DNA of 64,000 nucleotides from Melitaea cinxia (Eukaryota; Arthropoda; Insecta; Lepidoptera; Nymphalidae), in contig NC_059398.1 of assembly GCF_905220565.1 (NCBI RefSeq), forward strand, positions 8,269,177 through 8,333,176, read 5' to 3'. This document shows, in pieces, positions 1 through 9,702 of the stretch (within the stretch, counting starts at the first letter, position 1; every line of letters starts with the position of its first letter). A program made the translations under genes and the position numbers. The notes beneath the pieces are model-generated. The model did not search any database. It was not told the origin of the DNA and was given only the letters and a program-made list of their open reading frames with translations.

Positions 1-1458
1 AATAAAATAAATTAATTGAAAAAAATATAAAAACCCGCCTGCGTAAATACTGGAAAAAAAAAAGTTTGATTCGAACACTCCGGACAGGTCAGGATCCAGC
101 TTTAAAATCAATCTATATTCTTTCTAATAGTAATAATCGGTCCCGACTATTAAAATCGCCCTTGTTTTTCTCTTCAGTTTTAGCGCAGGTGGGTTTTTCA
201 ATTTTTTAATTATTTTATTTTATTCTGCTTTTGAGTTTTGATGTTCGCATGAAATACGACAGTAATATTTTGTAAGATGTGGTCTGAAAACTGTTCTGTT
301 CAACTCTTAGTCGAACTTGGGAGTTGAACGGAACCTCTTTAGTATGATTTCATGAAAAAAAAATGAAACAAGTAACTCCAAATTTAAGTTTTTATTTTCC
401 TTTGAATATAATTAATTTCGGTACATATTTCTTATGTTGTCAATTTTGTTTGTAAAAGATTTTGTTGCTTAATGAATACGAACATTAAAATATTTTTCAC
501 TTATTGATTTAACAACTTTGTTTAAAATGCCTACAGCATATCCGAGTATGTTTGGTTTGTTGCCAGTTTTGTCGCCCAGTGGCACGAATTCATAATTGGC
601 GAATTGCAGAGTCCTTTGGAAATCTGTAACAACAGTTTCATTAGTATATGAAATTTAAAATTGAATACAAAAATACCCCAATTTTAGGGTAATTTATCAA
701 TAACATAGCTAGTATCCCTAAATAATCTATAACCTGATCAAATTATAAAGTAGTTAAAAATGGCGGACTAGCCTGAGATTACATCGAGGATGATAAATTA
801 ACCTTACCACTTAATTTGGTTGATTAATATATTTATTATTATGACGATAAATGCCGTTTTTATACATTATTTCTATTTATAATAACTTTTTAATATGCTA
901 CGACTCTCATTCTATCAATATTTTTGCCTAAGAAGGTATATTTTTATCAAAAAAATTGTACTTACGTATGAAAGGTTATGTCTCGTAATTTCTGCTCAAT
1001 ACGGCTTTTACAGCCGATTATATAACATATTACCATGATAAGTCTCATACAGCACTCAACTACGTCTTAGTTTCACCACTTAAATTACCGTAAGTCACTT
1101 AAATCATATAAATTCACGAAGTAAATATCGGACTCAACTGATTTAAACTCAACAGAAACTATGACAAAGACAAAAAATGTTGTTTTCGTCCTTTTCATTC
1201 TTTACAGTTTTCGTATGTTGTGGTTTCGTTCACACACGGTAATAATAATTGCGTAGCAAATCCAGAGCATACTTCATCCTAGATCCCCTCAGATCTAGAT
1301 CCCTCCCTCCGTCTCATGTTGTTCTTGTCAAGTTGTCAGTCATCAGCAGATGTCAATCGTATTCCTTTGCGTTGTTATCTTTTGTTTGAGTCAAGTAATT
1401 AATTAATTTTCTGATATTTTGTTCTGAGATTTTAAGTGGCTGTTTTTTTTCAACGACA
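1..1458. other. AT-rich intergenic DNA, no gene seen
   Basis: No reading frame with recognisable domain content was found on either strand. The stretch is AT-rich with short homopolymer runs. Around 1260-1360 it is somewhat richer in C and has repeated agatc/ccctc motifs, which could be the edge of an old repeat. Confidence 0.5.
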
Positions 1459-1645
1459 ATGATGCAAGAAACCAAAAAGTAATTGGCGTCAGTATTTTGA
1501 GATTAAAAGTGGTGGCATTGCGAAGTGCAACTATTGCCCAAAGCAGTTAAAAACTTGCAGTAACACTACAAATTTGATGCAGCACATGGAAAGGAAACAT
1601 TCTTCTATAAATGCCGGCTCAGGAAAAAAAGTAGTTCCTTTATAG
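1459..1645 (+). pseudogene. BED-type zinc finger relic of a DNA transposon
   Basis: Reading from about 1484 gives WRQYFEIKSGGIAKCNYC followed by a T/N/L/M stretch and HMERKH, then a TAG stop at 1643. The spacing C-x2-C ... H-x4-H with an aromatic start is the pattern of BED zinc fingers, the DNA-binding N-terminus of many hAT-type transposases and their domesticated derivatives. An ATG ATG pair at 1459 lies one base out of frame with the finger, so a single indel separates the natural start from the domain. No transposase core follows; LINE sequence begins directly after. I read it as a decayed N-terminal fragment, not a functional gene. Confidence 0.6.
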
Positions 1646-2060
1646 GAATGTCTTCTATCTTATTATACAATAAGATTCCGGCTGCGCTTCAATCTCTGCC
1701 TTTACTGAAGTTTAAAAAAATTACCAAGCGAACTTTATGTAGTAAAGCCTATTATAATATCAATAAATATCTTAATGATGAAAAGGCATGGGATTGAATA
1801 AAGCTCGACTAGGCTATGTCTTTGAACTCAATCTGTAAATAGATATAGTTAAAATATTGTGAGCAGGTGACGTGTGGTGGTTTCGACACAGACGATTGGC
1901 TGTCTCGTGTTTGTCCTGATCATTTCATGGTCATACTGTTACTTTTTGTTTTGTATATGACTTTAAATTGATATGATATTCAAAAATGACTTTAAATTTT
2001 TAAAAGAGTACTGAGGATTTTTACCTCCCGCTTTTTTTCTCTCGGCGTACACTAGGGACA
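1630..2060 (+). mobile_element. 3' end of a CR1/Jockey-type LINE (C-terminal coding relic)
   Basis: The frame through the ATG at 1648 reads MSSILLYNKIPAALQSLPLL, then a Lys-rich block, LCSKAYYNINKYLNDEKAWD and a TGA at 1795. The order YNKIP ... K(F)KK ... LCSKAYY ... YLND is the usual C-terminal tail of lepidopteran non-LTR retrotransposon ORF2 proteins. Nothing upstream of it belongs to the same ORF, so this is a 5'-truncated copy whose 3'UTR probably runs to about 2060. It abuts the BED finger relic, giving a chimeric junction near 1630-1648. Confidence 0.6.
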
Positions 2061-2085
2061 TTAGTTTATCTTATTTATTGTAATA

Positions 2086-2380
2086 CTAGCTGACCCGGCG
2101 AACTTCGTATCGCCTAACACAAACTTTATCGTATGGTATTAAAGTTCAAATTGACTTTTAAGTATTATCACAAATCTTTTGTATGGGAGTATAGAAAAGT
2201 GTTGTTTTTAGACTTTTTCAGGAAATTTTAAATTTTTTTTTTTTTAGAATTTTTCTCTCCTTAAGAACCATCCTCGTACTTCAAGGAACATTTTAAAAAA
2301 AAGAATTAGCGAAATCGGTCCAACCGTTCTCGAGTTTTGCGCTTAGCAACACATTTTGCGATTCATTTTTATATATAAGA
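2086..2380 (-). mobile_element. Non-autonomous Helitron, family 1
   Basis: On the minus strand the element starts with TCTTATATATAAAAATGAAT and ends with a short GGCGA/TCGCC hairpin followed by CAGCTAG. A TC start, 3' hairpin and CTRR end without inverted repeats are the hallmarks of Helitrons. A near full-length copy lies in the opposite orientation at 57917-58216, which fixes both ends. It has no coding capacity. Confidence 0.75.
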
Positions 2381-2721
2381 TTTAATAAAGCCGAGGACAT
2401 AATAGGAAGGTAATGTCTACCGAGACATTAGAAATTTTAAGTAACTTAATATGTTGATTATTTTGACTAAGTTAAGGTAGCATATAACACTGGGTATATT
2501 ACCCAAGTTTGTAGTGTACCCAATGTTAAGATATAAATTTTTATTTTATTGTTTGATTTTATGCTGCCTTAACTTTCTTTTATTATTGTCGAGTTTTTTT
2601 TTTTAATTTATTTGTATTATTATTTCTGTAAATGACATTATTTTGACTTTCGTTAATTGTGTATATCACCTTATGATGAAAGTAATTTTTTCAGTTCATT
2701 TCATTTCATTATTATTATAGC
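2381..2721. other. AT-rich spacer before the LINE ORF1
   Basis: No gene seen. The stretch could hold the 5'UTR of the LINE that follows, or the tail of an older insertion. It ends in a TTATTATTATAG run directly before the open frame. That run resembles both a LINE microsatellite tail and a 3' splice site. Confidence 0.35.
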
Positions 2722-3495
2722 TTGTCGAATAAAAGGCTTGTCGAGTCTCCCAGTAGCTCGGATGAATTGATTAGTGAATTTAGAACTATGTACGAAAAGC
2801 TTCACTCCCAGCAGGAAGCGAAATTTTCAATATTGAATGCTTCCATTTCTTCACTGATTGAACAAAACACCGAAATTAAGAGATCTGTTGAATTCATGTC
2901 ATCCCAGTACGATGCCCTTATCAGTAAAATCGAAACACTGGAAACTGAAAACCAGAAGTACAAATCATATATTAAAACTCTCGAGACAAAACTAAACCTT
3001 TTGGAGAGGGATTCGAAGTCATCATCAATTGAATTGCGTAACATTCCGAAACTAGAACCTGAAAATAAGCAGGCACTAACTAACACCCTAAAAACTTTGG
3101 CATCAGTTGTAAATGCTGATCCCGTAATTCAGGAGACAGAAATACGAAACATTTATAGATCTAAAACGCAGGCAATTGTGGTGGAATTTACAACGACATT
3201 TAGAAAGGAATCTCTAGTTCAAAAATTTAATGAATATAATAAAGCAAAACGTCAAAACAATCAGCGACCTCTTGGGACATCCGCTCTTAAGATCTCAGGG
3301 CCAGAGAAAACTGTTTTCCTGTCTGAGGCCCTTACCAGTAAAGTTCGTCGAATTTATTTCCTCACCCGAGACCTTGTAAAAAATAAAAAGCTATTTTCAA
3401 CCTGGGTGTCTTATGGAAGGGTATTCATTAGAAAAGAAGAGGGTAAACCCGCTATGAGAGTTAACGACGAAAGTGAACTCAAAACTTTTTTTTAG
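2722..3495 (+). CDS. LINE ORF1 protein (coiled coil plus C-terminal nucleic-acid-binding-like domain)
   Basis: About 257 residues. Residues 15-100 are charged with heptad-like spacing (for example LETENQKYKSYIKTLETKL) and should form a coiled coil, the usual ORF1 trimer/oligomer region. Residues 105-255 contain ELRNIPKLE, IRNIYRSK and RRIYFLTRDLVK and end with TWVSYGRVFIRKEEGK. This pattern is common in ORF1 proteins of lepidopteran CR1-type LINEs and related to the FP-type domain. The first codon is TTG; the first in-frame ATG is at 2788, and a stop at 2683 closes the frame upstream. An N-terminal part, often a zinc finger in related elements, may therefore be missing. The presumed role is chaperoning the element RNA in the RNP. 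The stop lies inside a T8AG sequence that matters for the next frame. Confidence 0.75.
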   Translation: MSNKRLVESPSSSDELISEFRTMYEKLHSQQEAKFSILNASISSLIEQNTEIKRSVEFMSSQYDALISKIETLETENQKYKSYIKTLETKLNLLERDSKSSSIELRNIPKLEPENKQALTNTLKTLASVVNADPVIQETEIRNIYRSKTQAIVVEFTTTFRKESLVQKFNEYNKAKRQNNQRPLGTSALKISGPEKTVFLSEALTSKVRRIYFLTRDLVKNKKLFSTWVSYGRVFIRKEEGKPAMRVNDESELKTFF

Positions 3496-4322
3496 TTTTA
3501 GTTTTGTTTAATTTACACATCCTTAATTTATATCTGTTATCGCTTAAATGTCTTTTATGTTTGATATTATATGTTTTGTTTGAGTCAGCTGATCGTGGTT
3601 ATTTACTGTTGTTTACATATAACTTATGTTATTACGCCAAGGTAAATGAAATAAAAATATTATATTGTGGGTATGAGTCAGCTGATCGTGGTTATCTGTT
3701 ATTTTTTAAATTTAATTTGTATTATTGTGCCAAAGTACATAAAATAGAAATATTATATTGTTTGTATGAGTCAGCCGACTGTAGTTCTCTTTTATTCTAT
3801 ATATTTAATTTGTGTTATTACGCCAAGGTAAACGAAATAATAATATTATATGGTGGGTATGAGTCGGCTGACCGTAGTTATCTATTATTTTTTAAATTTA
3901 ATTTGTATTATTGCGCCAAAGTACATAAAATAGAAATGTTATATTGTTTGTATGAGTCACTTGATTATGGTGGTTTTCTTATATTCTTTACACTTAATTT
4001 TTGTTATTACGGCAGGGTTAATAAAATGAAATTATTATATTGTAGGTATGAGTCAGCTGATCGTGGTACTCTGCTGCTTTGTAAATTTAATTTGTTCTAT
4101 TATGTCAATGTGCATGAAATAAAAATAACATGTTTTCGGTATATCACTTATTACTGTGTAACCGTATTTTCTTCCAATCGATCTTGTGTCTTAAGTTTAA
4201 TGTACATCTTATGGAAGGTGAATGTGGGCTTCAAAATTACTGTATATTCGCTACCACTACTAAATAGATTATTTGCGATAATTATTACTTCGATTAGTGA
4301 TGACTGTGGACGGGAAAAATAA
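3477..4322 (+). CDS. Repeat-coded open frame between ORF1 and ORF2 (31-residue tandem repeats)
   Basis: A stop-free frame of about 281 codons, in the -1 frame relative to ORF1. It contains six clear tandem units whose ESAD-type motif starts at about 3582, 3675, 3768, 3861, 3954 and 4050. The spacing is 93,93,93,93,96 bases, so it keeps the reading frame. A typical unit reads NLCYYAKVNEIKILYCGYES followed by ADRGYLLFFKF. Two unit types alternate (AKVNEI..LYCGYESAD and AKVHKIE.LYCLYES.D), giving a 186-base dimer. A more degenerate unit precedes them. There is no ATG at the beginning, so any translation would need frameshifting or reinitiation. The end overlaps the ORF2 ATG (4300) by 23 bases. 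I do not recognise the sequence; it is hydrophobic and rich in Y, L and C. It may encode a real element protein or may be just a coding-compatible minisatellite. Confidence 0.5.
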   Translation, partial: TQNFFLVLVLFNLHILNLYLLSLKCLLCLILYVLFESADRGYLLLFTYNLCYYAKVNEIKILYCGYESADRGYLLFFKFNLYYCAKVHKIEILYCLYESADCSSLLFYIFNLCYYAKVNEIIILYGGYESADRSYLLFFKFNLYYCAKVHKIEMLYCLYESLDYGGFLIFFTLNFCYYGRVNKMKLLYCRYESADRGTLLLCKFNLFYYVNVHEIKITCFRYITYYCVTVFSSNRSCVLSLMYILWKVNVGFKITVYSLPLLNRLFAIIITSISDDCGREK

Positions 4323-7236
4323 TATTATCTCTTCCGAGCTGGAGTCTTTTGAAATTGCTAAGGCTATAAGGTGTGGCGTGGACGACGTGAGTAATCTTAT
4401 GCCCACGGGCTTAGGCAACCTTTCTATAATATCGCAAAATATTAGAAGTATTTCTCGCAATTTTGACCACTTTTATACCATTCTCCTAAGATCTCAGGTT
4501 GATTGGGATATTATCATCCTAACTGAATGTTGGTTGCATGACCCCAAGCCTATTCCTGTGTTGGATGGTTATAGCTCAATCCACACCCTCAATAATTTAA
4601 CACAAAACGAAGGGGTAGTCATATATTACAAAACTTTTATAAATGTACGACATGAGGAGCCGTCTCTCAGTGATGCAAACTGTCTCATTCTAAAAATAAA
4701 TTCAACTACTTGCATTATTGCTATCTACCGCCCACCAAGCTATAAAAATATTTCTAATTTTATTGACTCCTTTGATTTGCTTCTTAGAGATCATACTCAA
4801 TTCAGGAACATTATTATCATGGGTGATATTAATATTGATATTTCGCCACTCTCATCTGACAACAGACACAATGAATATCTTGACTTCCTTGCTAGCTACG
4901 GCATTTTGGCAGCCCATAATATACCTACGCATGGTCGAACTTGCTTGGATCATGCCATGATGAAAACTAAAGAATTATCCTACTGTTTTATTATCGAATC
5001 TGATATAACTGATCATGAGAGTGTCGCCGTGAGCGTTAATATTGAATCCCAGAACTATAACTATGGTCCTTATAGCAGAAGGATCGTTGATAGAGGTGGT
5101 GCTAGTGACTACTTAAATAACGTTGACTTTAGTTCCGTATTCACTATGAATGATGCTAATGATATTACAAAATTTATAGTTAATGTATTGCAGAATGCTT
5201 TGAATTACAACACAAGAGAGGTCATTGTGTCAAAAAGAAAAAGAATAGCAAAACCATGGGTTACACCTGATCTGTTACGCTGCCTAAAAAACCGCGATAG
5301 ACTAAATAAAAAAGTTAAACTGGCTCCTAATAACGATAGTTTAAAGTGCACATATAAGCGATATAGGAACTACTGTACCGACCTACTTCATAAACTCAAA
5401 AGGCAATATGAAAGGTCCCTGATTTGTGAAGCTGGTTCAGATAAAAAGAAACTTTGGAACGCAGTAAGAAACATTACTTATACTTGCAATAAGGTGGACA
5501 AATCTACGAGCCTACTCTGTGGTGACGATCCTGTTGCTAATGCTAATTCTGTCAACAAATATTTTTGCGAAATCGGACAGTCATTGGCTGAGAAGCTCAT
5601 TCAGCCGTGTGTCACACCTGCTCAAAGTAAGCATGATTTCCCCAGGTCTCCCAACTCTCTGCTGCTTTGGCCCACTGATCCTGGAGAGATAAAGGTTATT
5701 ATCATGTCTCTGAAAGATGGCTGTGCCGCTGGAGTTGATAATATCCCCGCCTGGCTTATTAGGCGCAACTGTAATTTGCTCGTTGCACCCATCACCCATC
5801 TTTGTAATGTTGCACTAAGCACGGGTTGCTTCCCTGAGCAATTTAAAATATCTACTGTCAAGCCAATCCACAAGGGGGGTGATGAGTCCAGCGTCAGCAA
5901 CTATAGGCCCATTTCGATTCTGCCAGTTCTCTCCAAAATTTTAGAGAAACTTATGAATAAAAGGTTAGTTTCTTTTCTTGAGTCCAACCATATATTATCT
6001 GACTCACAATTTGGATTCCGTGCTGGTAGATCAACGGAGGACGCAGTGATCGAGATGACAAACACATTAATGTCTGGAATTGAGAATAAACGGAAACTTC
6101 TCGTAATTTTTCTAGATCTTGCCAAGGCTTTTGACACGGTTGCTATCTCTATACTAATTGATAGGTTGGAGGAGGTTGGTGTGAGAGGCTTATCTCTTCT
6201 GCTTTTTAAAAACTACCTGCAAAACCGAAGGCAAAGAGTCAGGATCGGTCAAACAACAAGCGACATTGTACCCATCTCATATGGGGTGCCTCAGGGTAGC
6301 GTTCTTGGTCCCACGTTGTTTCTAGTGTACATAAACGAACTTTGTCGAATGAAGATCCCACAAGGAAAAATTATTTCCTTCGCAGATGATACTGCTTTAC
6401 TGTTTGACGGCAGTACGTGGGAGGACGTGTATGATGCTGCACAGCGTGGATTTGACAGTGTATCGGCATGGTTAAAAAATAACATCCTGACTTTAAATGC
6501 AACTAAGACCAAGTACCTGGCTTTCTCCGCCACTAAAAAGGGTTTACCATCTTTTGGCATCATTCGAGCACATGCTTGCAACCCAGCTTCATACACCAGT
6601 TGTGTATGTCCGGTTCTTGAAAGAGTGGACAATATCAGATACTTGGGGGTCATTATTGACTCTGCGTTCACCTTCAAGCCCCATATTTTGTCTCTCGTAG
6701 CTAAACTAAGGAAACTCATCTACATTTTCAAATGCTTAAGACATGTAGCTGATCGGAATACTATCAAATCTGTCTACTATGCGCTCTGCCAATCCCTTAT
6801 AACATACTGCATCACTGTATGGGGTGGTTCGTGTAAGTCAGCCCTTATTGGTGTAGAGAGAGCCCAGCGAGCAATCCTTAAAACAGCAGCGTCACTTCCT
6901 TTTAGATATCCGACCGACGATCTTTATAAATCCTGGGATGTCCTATCGGTGAGGAAATTGTTTATAACTCGTATTCTGTTAAAAAAGCATTCTCAGCTCC
7001 CATTCGACCCTAAAATTAATCAAGACAAAAGACGTAAAAACAAAGTATGCCCCTCTATCAAGGTTTCAACGGCTCTAGCTCGGAGACAGTACTATTACTT
7101 GGGAAACTTTCTTTATAACAGGGTTAACTCCCGTATACCCATTTATCACCTTCCAAGACTGAAATGTAAATTCACTATTACCAACTGGCTCAAATCTTTC
7201 ACATACGATGATACCGAAAACCTACTTGTTCACTAG
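4300..7236 (+). CDS. LINE ORF2: APE endonuclease and reverse transcriptase
   Basis: 978 residues counted from the ATG at 4300; the codon before it is GTG. The N-terminal APE-type endonuclease (about residues 45-245) begins at SIISQNIRSI and shows TECW near 75, GDINIDI near 175 and the DHESV histidine block near 239. The reverse transcriptase (about 500-770) shows NYRPISILPVLSKILEKL, FGFRAGRST, FLDLAKAFD near 607, GVPQGSVLGPTLF and the catalytic FADD near 695. The C-terminal tail contains a YLGVIID motif and TYCITVWGGS. No RNase H domain is seen. The frame is intact from end to end, so this copy could still supply target-primed reverse transcription. It sits downstream of ORF1 and the repeat frame, overlapping the latter by 23 bases. 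Confidence 0.9.
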   Translation: MTVDGKNNIISSELESFEIAKAIRCGVDDVSNLMPTGLGNLSIISQNIRSISRNFDHFYTILLRSQVDWDIIILTECWLHDPKPIPVLDGYSSIHTLNNLTQNEGVVIYYKTFINVRHEEPSLSDANCLILKINSTTCIIAIYRPPSYKNISNFIDSFDLLLRDHTQFRNIIIMGDINIDISPLSSDNRHNEYLDFLASYGILAAHNIPTHGRTCLDHAMMKTKELSYCFIIESDITDHESVAVSVNIESQNYNYGPYSRRIVDRGGASDYLNNVDFSSVFTMNDANDITKFIVNVLQNALNYNTREVIVSKRKRIAKPWVTPDLLRCLKNRDRLNKKVKLAPNNDSLKCTYKRYRNYCTDLLHKLKRQYERSLICEAGSDKKKLWNAVRNITYTCNKVDKSTSLLCGDDPVANANSVNKYFCEIGQSLAEKLIQPCVTPAQSKHDFPRSPNSLLLWPTDPGEIKVIIMSLKDGCAAGVDNIPAWLIRRNCNLLVAPITHLCNVALSTGCFPEQFKISTVKPIHKGGDESSVSNYRPISILPVLSKILEKLMNKRLVSFLESNHILSDSQFGFRAGRSTEDAVIEMTNTLMSGIENKRKLLVIFLDLAKAFDTVAISILIDRLEEVGVRGLSLLLFKNYLQNRRQRVRIGQTTSDIVPISYGVPQGSVLGPTLFLVYINELCRMKIPQGKIISFADDTALLFDGSTWEDVYDAAQRGFDSVSAWLKNNILTLNATKTKYLAFSATKKGLPSFGIIRAHACNPASYTSCVCPVLERVDNIRYLGVIIDSAFTFKPHILSLVAKLRKLIYIFKCLRHVADRNTIKSVYYALCQSLITYCITVWGGSCKSALIGVERAQRAILKTAASLPFRYPTDDLYKSWDVLSVRKLFITRILLKKHSQLPFDPKINQDKRRKNKVCPSIKVSTALARRQYYYLGNFLYNRVNSRIPIYHLPRLKCKFTITNWLKSFTYDDTENLLVH

Positions 7237-7609
7237 CAGCTGACTCTGGGTATATAATTGTTTGTATTTTATTATTACTATTATTATTATTATTATTATT
7301 TTTCTTTCTAATTACCTAAATTTTCTTGTTGACCTTTTGGGTCTTTGTTGGCAATTATTATAAATTGGTAAAACAAGTTTACATATACCCTCATCTGCGA
7401 GGCTTGTCTCCATTTGGACAAGTTGAGCACATGATCCTGTATTCTTAACTTTGGGGGGGGGGGACCTGGTGACTTATAGTACAGGTATTTTATACCTTTT
7501 TTGAGCACCAGTCCTTCGCTAATCGTGTTGTCAAACTTTGTGTAAAAAACTTTGTGTAAAAATTACTTATAACTTATTTTCCTCATAATGTAATCTTCAT
7601 CTAAATAAA

Positions 7610-7638
7610 TATTATTATTATTATTATTATTATTATTA
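7610..7638 (+). repeat. (ATT)n microsatellite forming the LINE 3' end
   Basis: Uninterrupted ATT trinucleotides follow CTAAATAAAT; CR1/Jockey-like LINEs often end in such simple repeats. Confidence 0.8.
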
Positions 7639-7639
7639 G

Positions 7640-8376
7640 CTAATCAGGTAATGACGAAAACATCTACATCTACATACACCAACCTACCTACGCATGATGA
7701 TATTATTATGTTATCTGAATGAAACTATTTTTTAATTATATTTAGATTGTTGTTCCTACATTCTTTACCTAACAACCTGTGTTGATTTTTTTGCTTCTAA
7801 TCTTTGTGATTAATAAATTATAAAGGCAAAACAATTTATTTTTGTTTTTATTTCGTCTTTTAAAAATCGATTTTTACAAAAAATCGATTATTTTTCTTTT
7901 AAAAATCGATTGCTCAAAAATAGATAATAATCGATTTCGTAAAAATCGATTTTCGAAGCCTTTACTCACATCCCTAAACCTAGATATTGTATAATCTTTA
8001 TTACTAGTGACTATAGTACCTACCCCACCCCAGCCTGCCAAATAATGATACTTGTAATAAAAAATATACTAATCGATAGATTTTCAATAGCTCAATTCAA
8101 CTACGTTGTCCTTTTAAATTGCTCAACTTAAATTAATTAATTAAAAATAAAAAAAGTCGTTGAAAAATATTCATATAACAATAATTTCAAACTCGTATAT
8201 CTTTTGATGTATACAATATTTTAAATTGCTCAAAGTGTTAAAAAACTGCTCAAGTTGCATTTATAATTGCTCAAGAATAGTTTCGAGCAGATCCACTTTC
8301 CTTAATTTTTAAATTAATATAAATAGTTTGAACAAATTTACCGTTTATATCTATGCTCCATGGTTTATATCATAAG
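7640..8376. repeat. AT-rich spacer with a cluster of AAAATCGATT motifs
   Basis: No gene seen. Between 7862 and 7956 about six copies of (A)AAATCGATT(T) are spaced 15-25 bases apart on both strands, since the core is palindromic. At 8054-8089 a block GTAATAAA...CAATA occurs again at 9377-9411. Confidence 0.5.
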
Positions 8377-9319
8377 CCAGCAGGCCTAGCATGCGCACCA
8401 CGACAAAATTTTGTCTACCCCTTTTCTCGTATTATCTCTCTATGTCTACAGTAGCTAACATGCGTGCACGCGATACTCTTCTCGTTACGTCAAGAAGAGA
8501 TAATCATTAAATTTTAGTGATCTGTGATATTTATCTCTACGGAAGCTAACATGACGTCGTAATTTTGTCGAATTTTGTCGTTTTAGGAAGAGAAACTTCT
8601 CGTCTTCAATATTATCGACGAGAAAGACGATAAATAAAAAATAAATAAAACCGGGTGCCTATTTTTTGTATACCATGGCGTTTCCCTATTATAATTATAT
8701 AATTTCGGTATACGAAGAGCGGAAAATGCGAAAAGTCGAGTGAAGTGTGCCATATAATGACACAAAAAACGTATTTGCGCCCTGTTGCTTCTTATTCTAA
8801 ATAATAATAATAATAATACTTTATTTCACGCATTGTTATTTTAAAAAAAATAACAATGCGTGATAGAATTACAATTATCTAATGTGCGACAAGATATAAA
8901 GCACAACACGAGCATATTGTTTTACATATATAATTAAATTCATTTACTTACGCCGTTTTATTTTCCATATTAGATTTTTTAAATTAGATATAAACTTTTT
9001 ATCTTAGCCAAAAGGCCGAGAACATTGTTAAATAAAACGTGTGTCACTCGTTTGAAATTATACAAACGTTGGCTCATCCCGGTTTGGCACGATTGGTCAA
9101 TAACCTTGTAAATTCAACTTTACGACATAAGAAATAAGAATGATATTCAGTTGTGATTATGGTTGATAATGTTTCTCTACTCGACAAGGCGAAGTCTTCG
9201 GAAGAGAATTTTGTCTCTCGTAGTGCGCATGTTAGGGTAATCGAGAAAATACTCGATGTAGACATTATCTCTCTCTCTCGTCAAGAGATATCTCGTTGTA
9301 TGCATGCTAGGCCGGCTGG
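8377..9319. mobile_element. TIR-type non-autonomous element (about 0.94 kb)
   Basis: The left end CCAGCAGGCCTAGCATGCG matches the reverse complement of the right end (CCAGCCGGCCTAGCATGCA). The inner sequences are looser inverted matches rich in ACAAAATTTTGTC, CTCTCG and AGAGATAAT motifs. There is no coding capacity. A LINE 3' tail (AATAATAAT...CTTTATTTCACG) with a 16-bp hairpin at 8827-8862 lies inside. The superfamily cannot be assigned from the ends alone. Confidence 0.5.
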
Positions 9320-9404
9320 TGAGCGCTACGTATGCGCATAGACAATGATGGGAAGCAAAAAAAATTGCGGATATTCGTAATAAAAAAATACTAATCGATA
9401 GATT

Positions 9405-9640
9405 TTCAATATTAAAGTAACCGCTTTTTACTAAATGTATATGAATGTATACACGGTACATATACCAAAATGCTATTTTAACAATTTTTGACTGTCTGTT
9501 TGTTCGGCTAACCTCTGAAACGGGTGGACCGTTTTTAACGGGACTTTCACTAGTAGATAGCTGATGTAGTAAGGAGTAACTTAAGCTACTTTTATTTTAG
9601 AAATTTATTTATTTTATAACCCTGTAAACTGAACAAAAAC
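9405..9640 (+). mobile_element. Helitron fragment, family 2 (3' part missing)
   Basis: From AACCGCTTTTTACTAAATGT to ATAACCCTGTAAACTGAACA the sequence matches 38985-39215 closely. That copy carries the Helitron CTAG end, which this one lacks. Confidence 0.6.
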
Positions 9641-9702
9641 TTTTTTGTTAAAATGACCTCTTCTGCCAATTCATCTGTTTGGAAAAGACTCATCTAAAAT
9701 GC

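Larger units (their letters stand above)
2722..7638 (+). mobile_element. Nearly intact CR1/Jockey-superfamily LINE
   Basis: A non-LTR retrotransposon with ORF1 (2722-3495), a repeat-coded middle frame (3477-4322), ORF2 with endonuclease and reverse transcriptase (4300-7236), and a 3'UTR ending in an (ATT)n tract at 7610-7638. Another TTA-rich stretch lies at 7270-7302, and a G-run sits inside the 3'UTR near 7450. ORF2 has no internal stop, so the copy is young. The 5' end is unclear: ORF1 has no ATG upstream of its conserved part, which points to 5' truncation or an unrecognised start. The clade is inferred from the architecture (APE-type endonuclease, no RNase H, ATT tail). Confidence 0.8.

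Noticed and set aside
2802..3086. Minus-strand frame opposite LINE ORF1
   Set aside because: Shadow of the coding strand of ORF1.
8054..9411. LTR retrotransposon suggested by direct repeats
   Set aside because: The repeats are only 35 bases, with no gag/pol coding, primer-binding site or polypurine tract between them.
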